Source: Nitrospirota bacterium (GTDB lineage: Bacteria > Nitrospirota_A > Leptospirillia > Leptospirillales > Leptospirillaceae). From it: 7,575 nucleotides of DNA. Every line of letters begins with the position of its first letter. The first letter of the stretch is position 1. Shown here piece by piece: positions 1-6,839 of this stretch. A program made the position numbers and the translations under genes. The stretch covers positions 1 through 7,575 of the forward strand of contig JAKBPM010000041.1 in assembly GCA_021829515.1 (NCBI GenBank). The letters are read 5' to 3'. A model generated the notes under the pieces. That model made no database searches and was not told the DNA's origin. It was given only the letters and a program-made list of their open reading frames with translations.

Positions 1-1027
1 GAAGACCGATCAAGGTTCCGACCCCTCCAATCATGAGTCCATCGATCATGAAAATATGCATGATCTGCCTTTGTGTGGCGCCCATGGCTTTCATGATGGC
101 GATTTCTTTTCCCTTGTCCATGACCGTCATGGTCAGTGTGCTCACAATATTGAAAGAGGCCACCAGAACGATGAGAACGAGGATGATGAACATTACGGTT
201 TTTTCGAGAAGAAGCGCCGAGAACAGGTTCTTGTTCATCTGTAGCCAGGACCTTGGCCAGTAGGGAAATCCCAGCGATTTTGAAAGAGTCTTTGCGATCG
301 GGGAGGCATTCATGATCTTGTTGACCCGTATTTCAAGACCCGAGACATCACCGGGTGGAATCGCAAGAAATCCTCTGGCCTCATCGATGGAGAGAAGGGC
401 CAGTGTGTTGTCATATTCATAGAGACCGCTTTTAAAGATGCCAACGAGGACGAAATGTCGAATTTTGGGGATCATGCCAAAGGCAGAAGGGGTTCCTGTG
501 GGGCTGATGACATCGACCGGGTCGCCTGGGGTCAGGTTCAGGTGATCTGCCAGATCCTTTCCAAGGATGATTCCGGGGAGTTTGGCTTTTCCGTTGGTGG
601 TCAGGAGATCCCGAAGATGGCCGGAAATCATATATCTTGAAAGACTCGTGACTTTTTTCTCTCCTTCAGGATCAATGCCCCTGATGACCGTTCCCGAGAC
701 GGTTCCGTCGGAAGAAAGCATCGCCTGTCCCAGAATGAACGGTGAGACAGCGACAACGCCTTTGGTTTTGGAAATCTGTTCCTGAATCATCTCTGGATGT
801 GCCATGGGAACCCCCCGGCCATCCGTCAGGATAATATGGGAATTGATCCCCAGGATCTTGGATCGCAGCTTGTGCTGAAAGCCTGTCATCACGGCAAGGG
901 TTGCCATAAGAGCGGCAACGCCCACGGTCACCCCTGAAATGGAGATGAATGTCTGGAAGGAGAGTCCGCTCTGCTTTCGCTGGGATTTGAGATAGCGAAG
1001 CGCAACCGTCCATTCAAAACGGGCCAT
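1..1027 (-). CDS. lolC: LolC/LolE-family lipoprotein-releasing ABC transporter permease (C-terminus cut by window edge)
   Basis: This is the inner-membrane permease of the Lol system, which with the LolD ATPase extracts lipoproteins from the inner membrane and hands them to LolA. The frame is open from ATG at 1027 to the left edge, giving 342 residues of the roughly 400-415 usual for the family. The N-terminus (FEWTVALRYL...) leads into transmembrane helix 1 at about residues 26-50, ending in the family-typical VMTGF. A periplasmic domain spans about 51-270. Helix 2 (about 275-300) is followed by the cytoplasmic coupling segment KGKEIAIMKAMGAT (305-318), typical of MacB/FtsX/LolCE permeases, and helix 3 begins at about 326. 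The start overlaps the lysS stop by one base (TGATG), with GGAGGG at 1036-1031 only 3-4 nt upstream, which suggests translational coupling. LolC and LolE cannot be told apart here, and many bacteria have a single hybrid (LolF-like) permease, so the symbol is approximate. The family call is secure. Confidence 0.9.
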   Translation of the reverse strand, partial: MARFEWTVALRYLKSQRKQSGLSFQTFISISGVTVGVAALMATLAVMTGFQHKLRSKILGINSHIILTDGRGVPMAHPEMIQEQISKTKGVVAVSPFILGQAMLSSDGTVSGTVIRGIDPEGEKKVTSLSRYMISGHLRDLLTTNGKAKLPGIILGKDLADHLNLTPGDPVDVISPTGTPSAFGMIPKIRHFVLVGIFKSGLYEYDNTLALLSIDEARGFLAIPPGDVSGLEIRVNKIMNASPIAKTLSKSLGFPYWPRSWLQMNKNLFSALLLEKTVMFIILVLIVLVASFNIVSTLTMTVMDKGKEIAIMKAMGATQRQIMHIFMIDGLMIGGVGTLIGL

Positions 1028-2559
1028 CAGCCCTCCGGCTTCATTTGCGGAAAGAGGAGGACATCCCGGATGGAGGTTTGTTCGGTGAGAAGCATGACAA
1101 GACGATCGATTCCGATGCCTTCGCCGGCGGTGGGGGGGAGCCCGATCTCAAGCGCCCGGATGTAGTCCAGATCCGGGGGGGGAGCCTCCAGGTCGCCAGC
1201 CTGTCGCGATTCCATCTGGGCCTCAAAGCGCGCGAGCTGATCGTCGGGATCGTTTAACTCCATGAATCCATTGGCAATTTCGATTCCTCCGATGAAAAGC
1301 TCGAATCGGTCGGTAATCTCCGGGTTGTCCTTTGAAGAGCGAGCCAGCGGGGATATCGCTTTCGGATAACCCGTGACGAAGGTTGGCTGAATCAGTCCCT
1401 TTTCAATCGTTTCTTCAAACAGGGCATTCTGAAGGTCTGCAAAATAGGGTTTCCCGGCTCTTTTGGGGGGGATGGGGATTTTTGCACCCTTCAGGCATTC
1501 GATGAGTTTTGTCTCATCGAACAGATCCTGTTCGGAAAGGGCGAAATGATCCTTGAGGGAGCCAAGATAGGAGATCCTCCGGTAAGGTCCCATGAGTTCG
1601 ATTTCGTGTTCACCAAACTGGACTGTCGTTTTCTGACGGATCTTTTGGCAAAGTTCCGGGATCAGAGCTTCGGTCAATGCCATCAACTCTTCGGGGGAGT
1701 GATAGGCCATATAGAATTCCATCATGGTGAACTCGGGATTGTGTCTCGGACTGAATCCTTCATTCCTGAAGTTTCGATTGATTTCGTAGACTTTTGTAAA
1801 TCCTCCGACCACCAGTCGCTTGAGGTAGAGCTCCGGGGCGATGCGGAGATAGAGGTCCGTTCCAAGAGAGTTATGATGGGTGACGAACGGGCGTGCGAGC
1901 GCTCCGCCCGGAGACGGATGCATCATGGGTGTTTCCACTTCCAGAAAACCCCGATCATCCATGAATCTTCGGATCAGGGACAGAATCCGGGATCTGTCTT
2001 CAAAAACCTGACGGGCGGGGAGATTGACGATCAGGTCTATGTAACGTTGCCGGTAACGGGTTTCAATATCCGATAGACCATGCCATTTTTCAGGAAGAGG
2101 ATGGACCGATTTGCCAAGGAACCAGAGGCTGGAGGCTTCAAGGGTGGGCTCTCCCGTCTTGGTTTTGAAAAAAGTCCCCTCGATACCCAGATGGTCTCCC
2201 ATATCCAGGGTATCGTTAAAAATGTCGAAAACCCCTTCGGGAAGGCGATCCTTTTTGACGTAGATCTGAAAACGGTCTCCATTATCCTGAAGCGTCGCAA
2301 AAAAGGCTTTTCCGAAGCGCCTTAGCAGAACGACTCTTCCTGCAATCCGGCTTTTGATCGGGGATTCAGGCAAATGGTCCTTGTCTTGTCCTTCCTTCGT
2401 CCATGGTAATAGTTTCCGTTTCAGATCCCGGATGGATTCCCGATCCGGAAAAGCCATCCCGTAGGGATCGATTCCGTTTGAAAGGAGGATCTGTCTTTTT
2501 TCCCGGCGAACGCGTTCCTGTTCAGGGAGTTCTGCGTGATCTTGGTTCGTTGTGTTCAC
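1027..2559 (-). CDS. lysS: Lysyl-tRNA synthetase, class II
   Basis: It charges tRNA-Lys with lysine in the cytoplasm, using ATP. The 510-residue length is normal for bacterial LysS. An OB-fold anticodon-binding domain lies at about residues 68-150. Class II motif 1 is around 198-213 (GFLEVETPMM). Motif 2 is at 263-283, with FRNEG and SPRHNPEFTMMEFY, including the ATP-binding Arg265. Motif 3 is at 480-506, with GIGIDRLVMLL and Arg486. The LysRS-specific stretches RIAPELYLKRL (239-249), TGYPKAISPLAR (396-407) and GGIEIANGFMELND (424-437) exclude AspRS, AsnRS and the EpmA/GenX paralogue, which lacks the N-terminal domain. The start is GTG, supported by AGGTGA at 2572-2567 with 7-nt spacing. It lies 34 bp downstream of mtnA on the same strand and overlaps the lolC start, so it is the middle gene of an apparent operon. 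The coding strand contains C7, C8 and C7 tracts near 1132-1138, 1175-1182 and 1465-1471. Confidence 0.97.
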   Translation of the reverse strand: MNTTNQDHAELPEQERVRREKRQILLSNGIDPYGMAFPDRESIRDLKRKLLPWTKEGQDKDHLPESPIKSRIAGRVVLLRRFGKAFFATLQDNGDRFQIYVKKDRLPEGVFDIFNDTLDMGDHLGIEGTFFKTKTGEPTLEASSLWFLGKSVHPLPEKWHGLSDIETRYRQRYIDLIVNLPARQVFEDRSRILSLIRRFMDDRGFLEVETPMMHPSPGGALARPFVTHHNSLGTDLYLRIAPELYLKRLVVGGFTKVYEINRNFRNEGFSPRHNPEFTMMEFYMAYHSPEELMALTEALIPELCQKIRQKTTVQFGEHEIELMGPYRRISYLGSLKDHFALSEQDLFDETKLIECLKGAKIPIPPKRAGKPYFADLQNALFEETIEKGLIQPTFVTGYPKAISPLARSSKDNPEITDRFELFIGGIEIANGFMELNDPDDQLARFEAQMESRQAGDLEAPPPDLDYIRALEIGLPPTAGEGIGIDRLVMLLTEQTSIRDVLLFPQMKPEG

Positions 2560-2593
2560 CTGATTTTCACCTGTCTGGTTCGTTTGGGATATT

Positions 2594-3664
2594 TTAGAAT
2601 GTCTTCTGGATTGAAGGGATTTGATGGATCAGGTCCTGAGGTTTGAAAACGCCGCGCTCCGTGATGATTCTGGTGATGAGCCCGGCAGGGGTGACATCGA
2701 AGGCGGGATTGTAGACATCCACACCGATCGGTGCCACACGATTACCATGACCGATGGTCGTCACCTCTTCCGATGAGCGTTCCTCAATGGGAATCAGATT
2801 GCCTGTTTCCATGACAAAATCGATTGTTGAAAAGGGGGCCGCGACATAAAAGGGAATCTTGTGATAATGGGCGAGTACCGCCAGGGCGTAGGTTCCGATC
2901 TTATTGGCAACGTCCCCGTTTCGGGTAATTCTGTCGGCACCGACAATGACCGCTGAAATCTTGCCCTTCGCCATCAGGGAGGCGGACATTCCGTCGGTGA
3001 TCAGTGTCGTGGGGATGTTATCGGCCATGAGTTCATATGCGGTCAAGCGGGCCCCCTGAAGATAGGGCCTTGTTTCATCGGCGAAGACATGAATTTTTTT
3101 TCCGGCCTCGACTGCCGCTCGGATGACTCCGAGTGCTGTTCCGTAGCCTCCTGTTGCCAAGGCACCGGCATTGCAGTGAGTCAAGACCGATCCCGATTCC
3201 GGAAAAAGCTCCTGGCCAAACTTTCCCATGGACCGATTCTGGGAAATGTCTTCCTCGTGGACAGATCGCGCCTCGTCGTAAAGAACCCGAGTGATCTCAA
3301 GCGGTGTCAAGCCTTTTGCGTAAAGGTCCGACCAGAGAGTTCTCATCCGGTCGATCGCCCAAAAAAGATTGACAGCGGTCGGACGGGTTTTTCCGAGGGT
3401 TCTTGAAACCTTTTCCATCCAGTCGGGATAGGCGCCATCGATCTTTTCCCGGGTAAACTCGTAAGATCCGATGGCAATTCCATAAGCCGCGGCGATTCCG
3501 ATTGCCGGTGCTCCCCGGACAACCATTTCGCGAATGGAATTGGCAACATCATGATGATCGGTCGAAGTAACGGTCACCGTTTCAAGGGGCAAACGCCTCT
3601 GGTCGATCAGATGGAGGGACGGTGGTCCGTTTTTGGGAGTGTCGAAGACGATTGCATTTACCAT
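2594..3664 (-). CDS. mtnA: S-methyl-5-thioribose-1-phosphate isomerase
   Basis: It interconverts 5-methylthioribose-1-phosphate and 5-methylthioribulose-1-phosphate in the methionine salvage pathway. The protein is 356 residues, normal for MtnA in the eIF2B-alpha/beta/delta-like superfamily. Visible signatures are VRGAPAIGIAAAYG (49-62), LTHCNAGALATGGYGTALG (161-179) with the catalytic Cys164, FADETRPYLQGARLTAYEL (194-212), and VGADRITRNGDVANKIGTY (241-259) with the catalytic Asp244. In Bacillus subtilis MtnA the equivalent pair is Cys160/Asp240. These motifs separate it from the ribose-1,5-bisphosphate isomerases and eIF2B subunits. The ATG has no recognisable Shine-Dalgarno and sits 8 nt after a probable -10 box, so the message may be leaderless. 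No other methionine-salvage gene is visible. lysS follows after 34 bp, so the co-transcription looks like arrangement rather than shared pathway. Confidence 0.96.
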   Translation of the reverse strand: MVNAIVFDTPKNGPPSLHLIDQRRLPLETVTVTSTDHHDVANSIREMVVRGAPAIGIAAAYGIAIGSYEFTREKIDGAYPDWMEKVSRTLGKTRPTAVNLFWAIDRMRTLWSDLYAKGLTPLEITRVLYDEARSVHEEDISQNRSMGKFGQELFPESGSVLTHCNAGALATGGYGTALGVIRAAVEAGKKIHVFADETRPYLQGARLTAYELMADNIPTTLITDGMSASLMAKGKISAVIVGADRITRNGDVANKIGTYALAVLAHYHKIPFYVAAPFSTIDFVMETGNLIPIEERSSEEVTTIGHGNRVAPIGVDVYNPAFDVTPAGLITRIITERGVFKPQDLIHQIPSIQKTF

Positions 3665-3672
3665 GGGTCTGT

Positions 3673-3701
3673 ATTGTAACGATGGATCAGACGAGAATCA
3701 A
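3673..3701 (-). promoter_or_regulatory. Probable sigma70-type promoter of the mtnA-lysS-lolC operon
   Basis: Reading the minus strand, TTGATT (3701-3696) and TACAAT (3678-3673) are separated by exactly 17 nt. The -10 matches TATAAT at 5 of 6 positions and the -35 matches TTGACA at 4 of 6. Only 8 nt separate the -10 from the mtnA ATG, so the expected start of transcription falls about 0-3 nt before the start codon. The hexamers and spacing are seen directly. Promoter activity is inferred. Confidence 0.6.
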
Positions 3702-3872
3702 GAAAAAGGGAAAAGCGGAAAGGGGATGGAGGTTCCTTTCTTTAGATTTGCAGCTCCTTACGGCACGACGTGGAGAAAAGATCCCATGTGAGAATATCCT
3801 TATCAAATTGCTTATGATTGCTGTCGATAACAACTCCTAATGGTTCTAATGTTTTCTTGCAATTTATGATTT

Positions 3873-3898
3873 GCCACAAGTACAATCCGTTATGTGGC
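3873..3898. repeat. Short inverted repeat (6-bp stem, 14-nt loop)
   Basis: GCCACA at 3873-3878 pairs perfectly with TGTGGC at 3893-3898. The stem does not extend and no T-run follows on either strand, so it is not a convincing terminator. It may be a protein-binding dyad or chance. Confidence 0.3.
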
Positions 3899-3971
3899 TA
3901 TAACCTGATCTTTTATCGTTGGAATGCTCTTCCCCAAAACTGAAATCAGGTCTTGGTCCTTCCTTTTTGTT

Positions 3972-4079
3972 TTATAGAATCGGGAAGTTTTTTCCAGATT
4001 TCTCCAGAAAGCACCTGTTGAAATGCTCGACAATGGTGTTTTTCTTCATAACCTGTTCGACCAATCTTCGTTCGCTCAT
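3972..4079 (-). CDS. Possible 35-residue small ORF, unassigned
   Basis: The frame runs from ATG at 4079 to TAA at 3974-3972. It encodes a short polar peptide, MSERRLVEQVMKKN followed by TIVEHFNRCFLEKSGKN, with charge alternation suggesting one amphipathic helix. AGGA lies 3-4 nt before the ATG, which is close for a Shine-Dalgarno. The same frame stays open for another 12 codons upstream before a TGA. I recognise no family. Its amino-acid composition looks more protein-like than the other frames in this gap, so it could be a small gene or the relic of a larger one. Chance is quite possible at this length. Confidence 0.2.
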   Translation of the reverse strand: MSERRLVEQVMKKNTIVEHFNRCFLEKSGKNFPIL

Positions 4080-4119
4080 GTATCCTGAATCGAGAATTGG
4101 CAATAAGAGAAAGCTTCAG

Positions 4120-4138
4120 TCTCCCCCTTTGAGGGAGA
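4120..4138. repeat. Short hairpin-forming inverted repeat
   Basis: TCTCCC (4120-4125) and GGGAGA (4133-4138) form a perfect 6-bp stem with a 7-nt loop. On the plus strand a run of six T follows only about 15 nt after the stem, too far for a standard intrinsic terminator. It could act in the leader of the downstream gene if transcription starts upstream. Confidence 0.35.
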
Positions 4139-4411
4139 ATCGGCTCCGTCCTTTTTTATTTAAAGAAAGTTCGTTCATTGCTCACAGGCTTGATATTTCC
4201 TCCTTCTTTTTTTTCACTTCAACTTCTTCTTTTGATTACAAGCCAGCTTTTTTCCTATTGCTTTATAACTTGTCTAAAATTTGAGGGTACCGTCTTCAAA
4301 CAAGGACAAAACTCACTGAATTCTCTTTTCAACGGGTGCATTATATGGCAAAAGTGCTGATCTTCGGATGTAAAAGGGGAAGCGTATCTTTTTAAATGGG
4401 GTGAAAGAGTT

Positions 4412-5896
4412 GTGAGGCTCATAAACGGTTGGCTGTTCGTTCTCTGTCTTATGGTCGCTGATTTGTCGGCCTTCTATTTGTCATTGACAGCCTCCTATTT
4501 TTCAAAAGTTCTCTTTTTGGGTCCTCTTTTCGGTGTTGTGGAACCGCATGCTCTTCTGTATTTCCTCTCCTTGTGGTGGATGCCACTTGTGCTGGTTGTG
4601 GTCTTTTCCTTTGAAGGACTTTATGGGCGAAGACTTCCTTTTTGGTCCGAGACCCAGAAAGTGACAAAGTCCATTTTCCTTTCTTTCCTGATGCTTTTTA
4701 CCATCATTTCCCTCGACAAGCTATCGGGAAGTACCTCCCGTCTCATTTTTCTGGAAACAGGGTTTCTCTGCGTTTTTCTCATTCCTTTAGTCCGTCATTT
4801 GATCAAACCCCTTCTCCATAGATGGGGTCTGGGGACGCTTGATGTGGTTCTGGTGGGTGGGGAAGAAGGCGTTCGGCTGGTTTCTCTGGGTCTGACGAGA
4901 GACCACTACATGGGAATAAGACCGATGGCCTGGATCTGTGCCCCTGCCGGGCTTCCTGTCGAGGAAATCTCCTGCCGTCCCGGGCGATCGAAGGAAGGCA
5001 ATTTTCTTTCGGAAAAAAAGCCTCCGACCCTTATGTGCCTCGGAAGCTGGGAAGACTGGAGAAGAGGGAATATCCCCCTGGCAGTCCGGGGTGCCGTGGT
5101 TGCGGCACCCTCTCTTCACGCCAGGGAGGTAACAGGGATAGCCAATGAGCTTCATCGCGACTTTCGCGATGTCTATATTGTCCCCAATGTCTCCCAGGTC
5201 AACCTTGTCAGTAGTGAGCTGATTTTCCTGTTCTATGAGGAAATCTTCCTTCTGGGCATTCGAAACAGCCTTCACTCCCGCTTAAACCGAAACATCAAAT
5301 CTGTTGTCGATTGGATATTTGCATTTCTTCTTTTTCTCATTTTCTTCATTCCAGCCCTTCTGATTGCCTTGTTGATCCGGGTCTCGTCTCCCGGTCCTGT
5401 GATCTTTACACAAAAGCGATATGGCTATCAGGGTAGAACCTTTTCGATCCTGAAATTTCGGACGATGTACAAGGGGGCCCACGAATCGCTTGAAGAGATG
5501 TTGTCCAAAAATGTGGAGATCAATACTGAATATCAAAGGAATCATAAATTGAAACACGACCCGCGTGTGACCCCGATCGGTCGATGGTTAAGGGCGACAA
5601 GCCTTGATGAGCTTCCCCAGCTCATCAATGTGCTGAAAAGGGAAATGAGCCTTGTTGGTCCTCGCCCCGCTTTTGAAAAAGAGGTCTTCGAACACTATGG
5701 GGATCAGGCGAGCGAGTATATGCTTGTGCGACCGGGAATAACGGGGCTCTGGCAGGTTACCGGCAGGAATGATCGTCCTTTCGATGTCCGGGTCAGGCTT
5801 GATCTCTGGTACATCCGCAACTGGTCTCTCTGGCTTGATATCATGATCCTGTTCAGGACCATCGGGGTTGTATTGCTCAAAAAAGGATCATACTGA
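4412..5896 (+). CDS. Undecaprenyl-phosphate hexose-1-phosphate transferase, WbaP-type polyprenyl glycosylphosphotransferase
   Basis: It probably transfers a hexose-1-phosphate, in WbaP galactose-1-phosphate from UDP-galactose, to undecaprenyl phosphate at the inner membrane, starting an exopolysaccharide or O-antigen repeat. The 494-residue architecture is that of the large polyPGT family. Four N-terminal hydrophobic helices (about 7-29, 49-69, 84-103, 111-131) precede a CoA-binding/Rossmann-like domain (about 142-262, LDVVLVGG). A re-entrant membrane helix follows (about 298-322, with Pro314 as the likely break), then the bacterial sugar transferase domain (about 325-494). That domain shows FTQKRYGYQGRTFSILKFRTM, the catalytic Asp399-Glu400 pair in SLDELPQL, SLVGPRPAFEKEV, and VRPGITGLWQVTGRND (439-454). 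The C-terminus (LWYIRNWSLWLDI...KKGSY) closely resembles the WbaP end. The start is GTG with GGGGTGA at 4398-4404 and 7-nt spacing. The sugar specificity is inferred. The next gene begins immediately after the stop. Confidence 0.9.
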   Translation: MRLINGWLFVLCLMVADLSAFYLSLTASYFSKVLFLGPLFGVVEPHALLYFLSLWWMPLVLVVVFSFEGLYGRRLPFWSETQKVTKSIFLSFLMLFTIISLDKLSGSTSRLIFLETGFLCVFLIPLVRHLIKPLLHRWGLGTLDVVLVGGEEGVRLVSLGLTRDHYMGIRPMAWICAPAGLPVEEISCRPGRSKEGNFLSEKKPPTLMCLGSWEDWRRGNIPLAVRGAVVAAPSLHAREVTGIANELHRDFRDVYIVPNVSQVNLVSSELIFLFYEEIFLLGIRNSLHSRLNRNIKSVVDWIFAFLLFLIFFIPALLIALLIRVSSPGPVIFTQKRYGYQGRTFSILKFRTMYKGAHESLEEMLSKNVEINTEYQRNHKLKHDPRVTPIGRWLRATSLDELPQLINVLKREMSLVGPRPAFEKEVFEHYGDQASEYMLVRPGITGLWQVTGRNDRPFDVRVRLDLWYIRNWSLWLDIMILFRTIGVVLLKKGSY

Positions 5897-6718
5897 TTGC
5901 TGTTCCGGAGCGATTTGAGATCCCTTTTTGGGGGTGGTTTATTTTCCCGATTCTCATTTCGAAATGGTCTCGTTCTTTTTGGGATTCTCTGTTTTGTTTC
6001 AGGGGAACTTCAGGGGAATGCCAGTGGGCAGACACTTGAGTTTGACGGAGGAGAAACGGTTTTTTCCCAAAATAGCCAATATTATTTTGCCGAAGCCGGT
6101 GATTTTCTGAATATTGGAGGGTTGGAGGAAAAGAAAAGCTCGTCGGACCATCCTGAAGTGGGGACTGCCTCAACGGATCTTCCCACGCTCCATCTTTTTG
6201 TGGTCGCCTCCTACTTTGCCTACGAAACCCCCGGAACATCCACGATGATTGAAAACTCCTACAATGGAATCACTCCGGCTTTGGGAGTGAGGATTCCTTT
6301 TCAAAACGGATTTTGGGAAGGGGATCTTGGAATTGCTTTGGCAGAGGCCTATCAGACGTCGACTCCTATCATTTCCCTGATTGGACTGTATGCCCAGACC
6401 GAGTATTACAGGACATTCGGACCGGGAGCCCTGGATATTTTTGCCAACTATACCGGTTATATCCAATATATTTATGTCCAGAGCCGATACCTGACTCCCG
6501 TATGGGAGGCGAAGAAAAAATCGGTCTCGCTTTATCTTGGACCTGAACTGATAGGACAGGGGAACAACTCCTACAATGCAGGGCAGGGAGGAGTGGCCCT
6601 TGGAGTTTCTTTTCCCGCCATCCATTCTTACCTCACCTTTGATGGTGGTCTTCTAAGGTCTTCCGTTTCGTCGGGGTGGGGTGGTTATCAGGGGTTTTCC
6701 TGGTATTGGTCTTTCTGA
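5897..6718 (+). CDS. Uncharacterised secreted protein, probable outer-membrane beta-barrel
   Basis: I do not recognise a named family. The protein is 273 residues. An Arg-containing N-terminus and hydrophobic stretch (about 24-35, GLVLFGILCFVSG) form a signal peptide, with probable cleavage near NASGQ (41-45). No lipobox is evident. A low-complexity linker (about 70-93) precedes many alternating aromatic/small segments typical of outer-membrane strands (LFVVASYFAY, GITPALGVRIPF, GYIQYIYVQSRY, VSLYLGPELIG, GGVALGVSF). The C-terminus ends in WYWSF, a terminal-Phe BamA-type signal. BcsS-like cellulose-associated porins are a loose architectural parallel only. The TTG start directly abuts the upstream stop (TGATTG), with AAGGA at 5883-5887 and 9-nt spacing. 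A second TTG at 5915, with GGAG at 5907-5910, is an alternative that still keeps the signal peptide. Tight coupling to the glycosylphosphotransferase suggests a role in polysaccharide export or anchoring, but that is inference. Confidence 0.75.
   Translation: MLFRSDLRSLFGGGLFSRFSFRNGLVLFGILCFVSGELQGNASGQTLEFDGGETVFSQNSQYYFAEAGDFLNIGGLEEKKSSSDHPEVGTASTDLPTLHLFVVASYFAYETPGTSTMIENSYNGITPALGVRIPFQNGFWEGDLGIALAEAYQTSTPIISLIGLYAQTEYYRTFGPGALDIFANYTGYIQYIYVQSRYLTPVWEAKKKSVSLYLGPELIGQGNNSYNAGQGGVALGVSFPAIHSYLTFDGGLLRSSVSSGWGGYQGFSWYWSF
5998..6018 (+). repeat. Two-copy 10-bp direct repeat with 11-bp period
   Basis: TTCAGGGGAA occurs at 5998-6007 and again at 6009-6018, separated by one base, in the region encoding the end of the signal peptide. 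The period is not a multiple of three, so gain or loss of a unit would shift the frame of the barrel gene. Confidence 0.6.
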
Positions 6719-6839
6719 ACATCAACTCATTGTCCGGGAAATCAAGAAGACGTCCTTCTGCGCTTGGCAAGCGTTTCGGAAAGCCAGTCTCCAAGAGCAG
6801 TCAACAGAGCAGTGGTTGAGAATCCAGTCACAACTTCAT
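6717..6839 (-). pseudogene. VapC-like PIN-domain toxin remnant
   Basis: Starting at the ATG that overlaps the antitoxin stop (ATGA, 6839-6836), the frame reads MKL*LDSQPLLC*LLLE and continues through KRLPSAEGRLLDFPDNELMF. This follows the N-terminus of VapC/PIN toxins of the MKLLLDTHALLWWL...RLxxxARxLLxDPxNEL type. The first acidic active-site residue is preserved as LDS. Two in-frame TGA codons interrupt it at codons 4 and 13, the second where the family usually has Trp (TGG). Resemblance stops at codon 41, exactly where the barrel gene's stop codon begins on the other strand, so roughly the last two thirds of a PIN domain are missing. It cannot encode a functional toxin. The family match is from memory of the consensus, not a database search. 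Confidence 0.65.

Larger units (their letters stand above)
3702..4411. other. AT-rich intergenic region without a recognised gene
   Basis: About 0.7 kb lies between the divergent mtnA and wbaP-like genes. Bases 4141-4320 are about 36% G+C by hand count, well below the flanking genes, and contain oligo-T/oligo-TC runs near 4200-4260. The longer open frames on the plus strand here translate to low-complexity Phe/Ser/Leu-rich sequence with no family signature, so I do not call them. The segment holds two short inverted repeats (3873-3898 and 4120-4138) and a 35-codon minus-strand ORF (3972-4079). A promoter for the downstream gene is expected here. The best -10-like element I see is TAAAAT at 4275-4280, with only a poor -35 at 17-nt spacing. 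A long untranslated leader or gene debris is possible. Confidence 0.6.

Noticed and set aside
672..1013. 113-codon minus-strand frame inside the permease gene
   Set aside because: It is a shifted-frame shadow of the LolC/LolE frame, which gives a clear family match through the same bases.
1546..2076. 176-codon plus-strand frame opposite lysS
   Set aside because: It lies entirely antisense to the conserved catalytic domain of lysS and shows no family signature of its own.
3919..4284. 121-codon plus-strand frame in the intergenic gap
   Set aside because: The translation is Phe/Ser/Leu-rich and low in complexity, arising from T/C runs, and no family or good ribosome binding site is visible.
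4347..4360. Possible sigma54 (-24/-12) promoter, TGGCA at 4346-4350
   Set aside because: The GG is followed by GA rather than GC at the required 10-nt distance, so the -12 element is absent.
4345..4395. 16-codon ORF just upstream of the glycosylphosphotransferase (MAKVLIFGCKRGSVSF)
   Set aside because: It is too short and has no clear Shine-Dalgarno. There are no repeated regulatory codons that would suggest a leader peptide.
4787..5275. 162-codon minus-strand frame opposite the glycosylphosphotransferase
   Set aside because: It is antisense to the conserved gene, with no recognisable motif or ribosome binding site.
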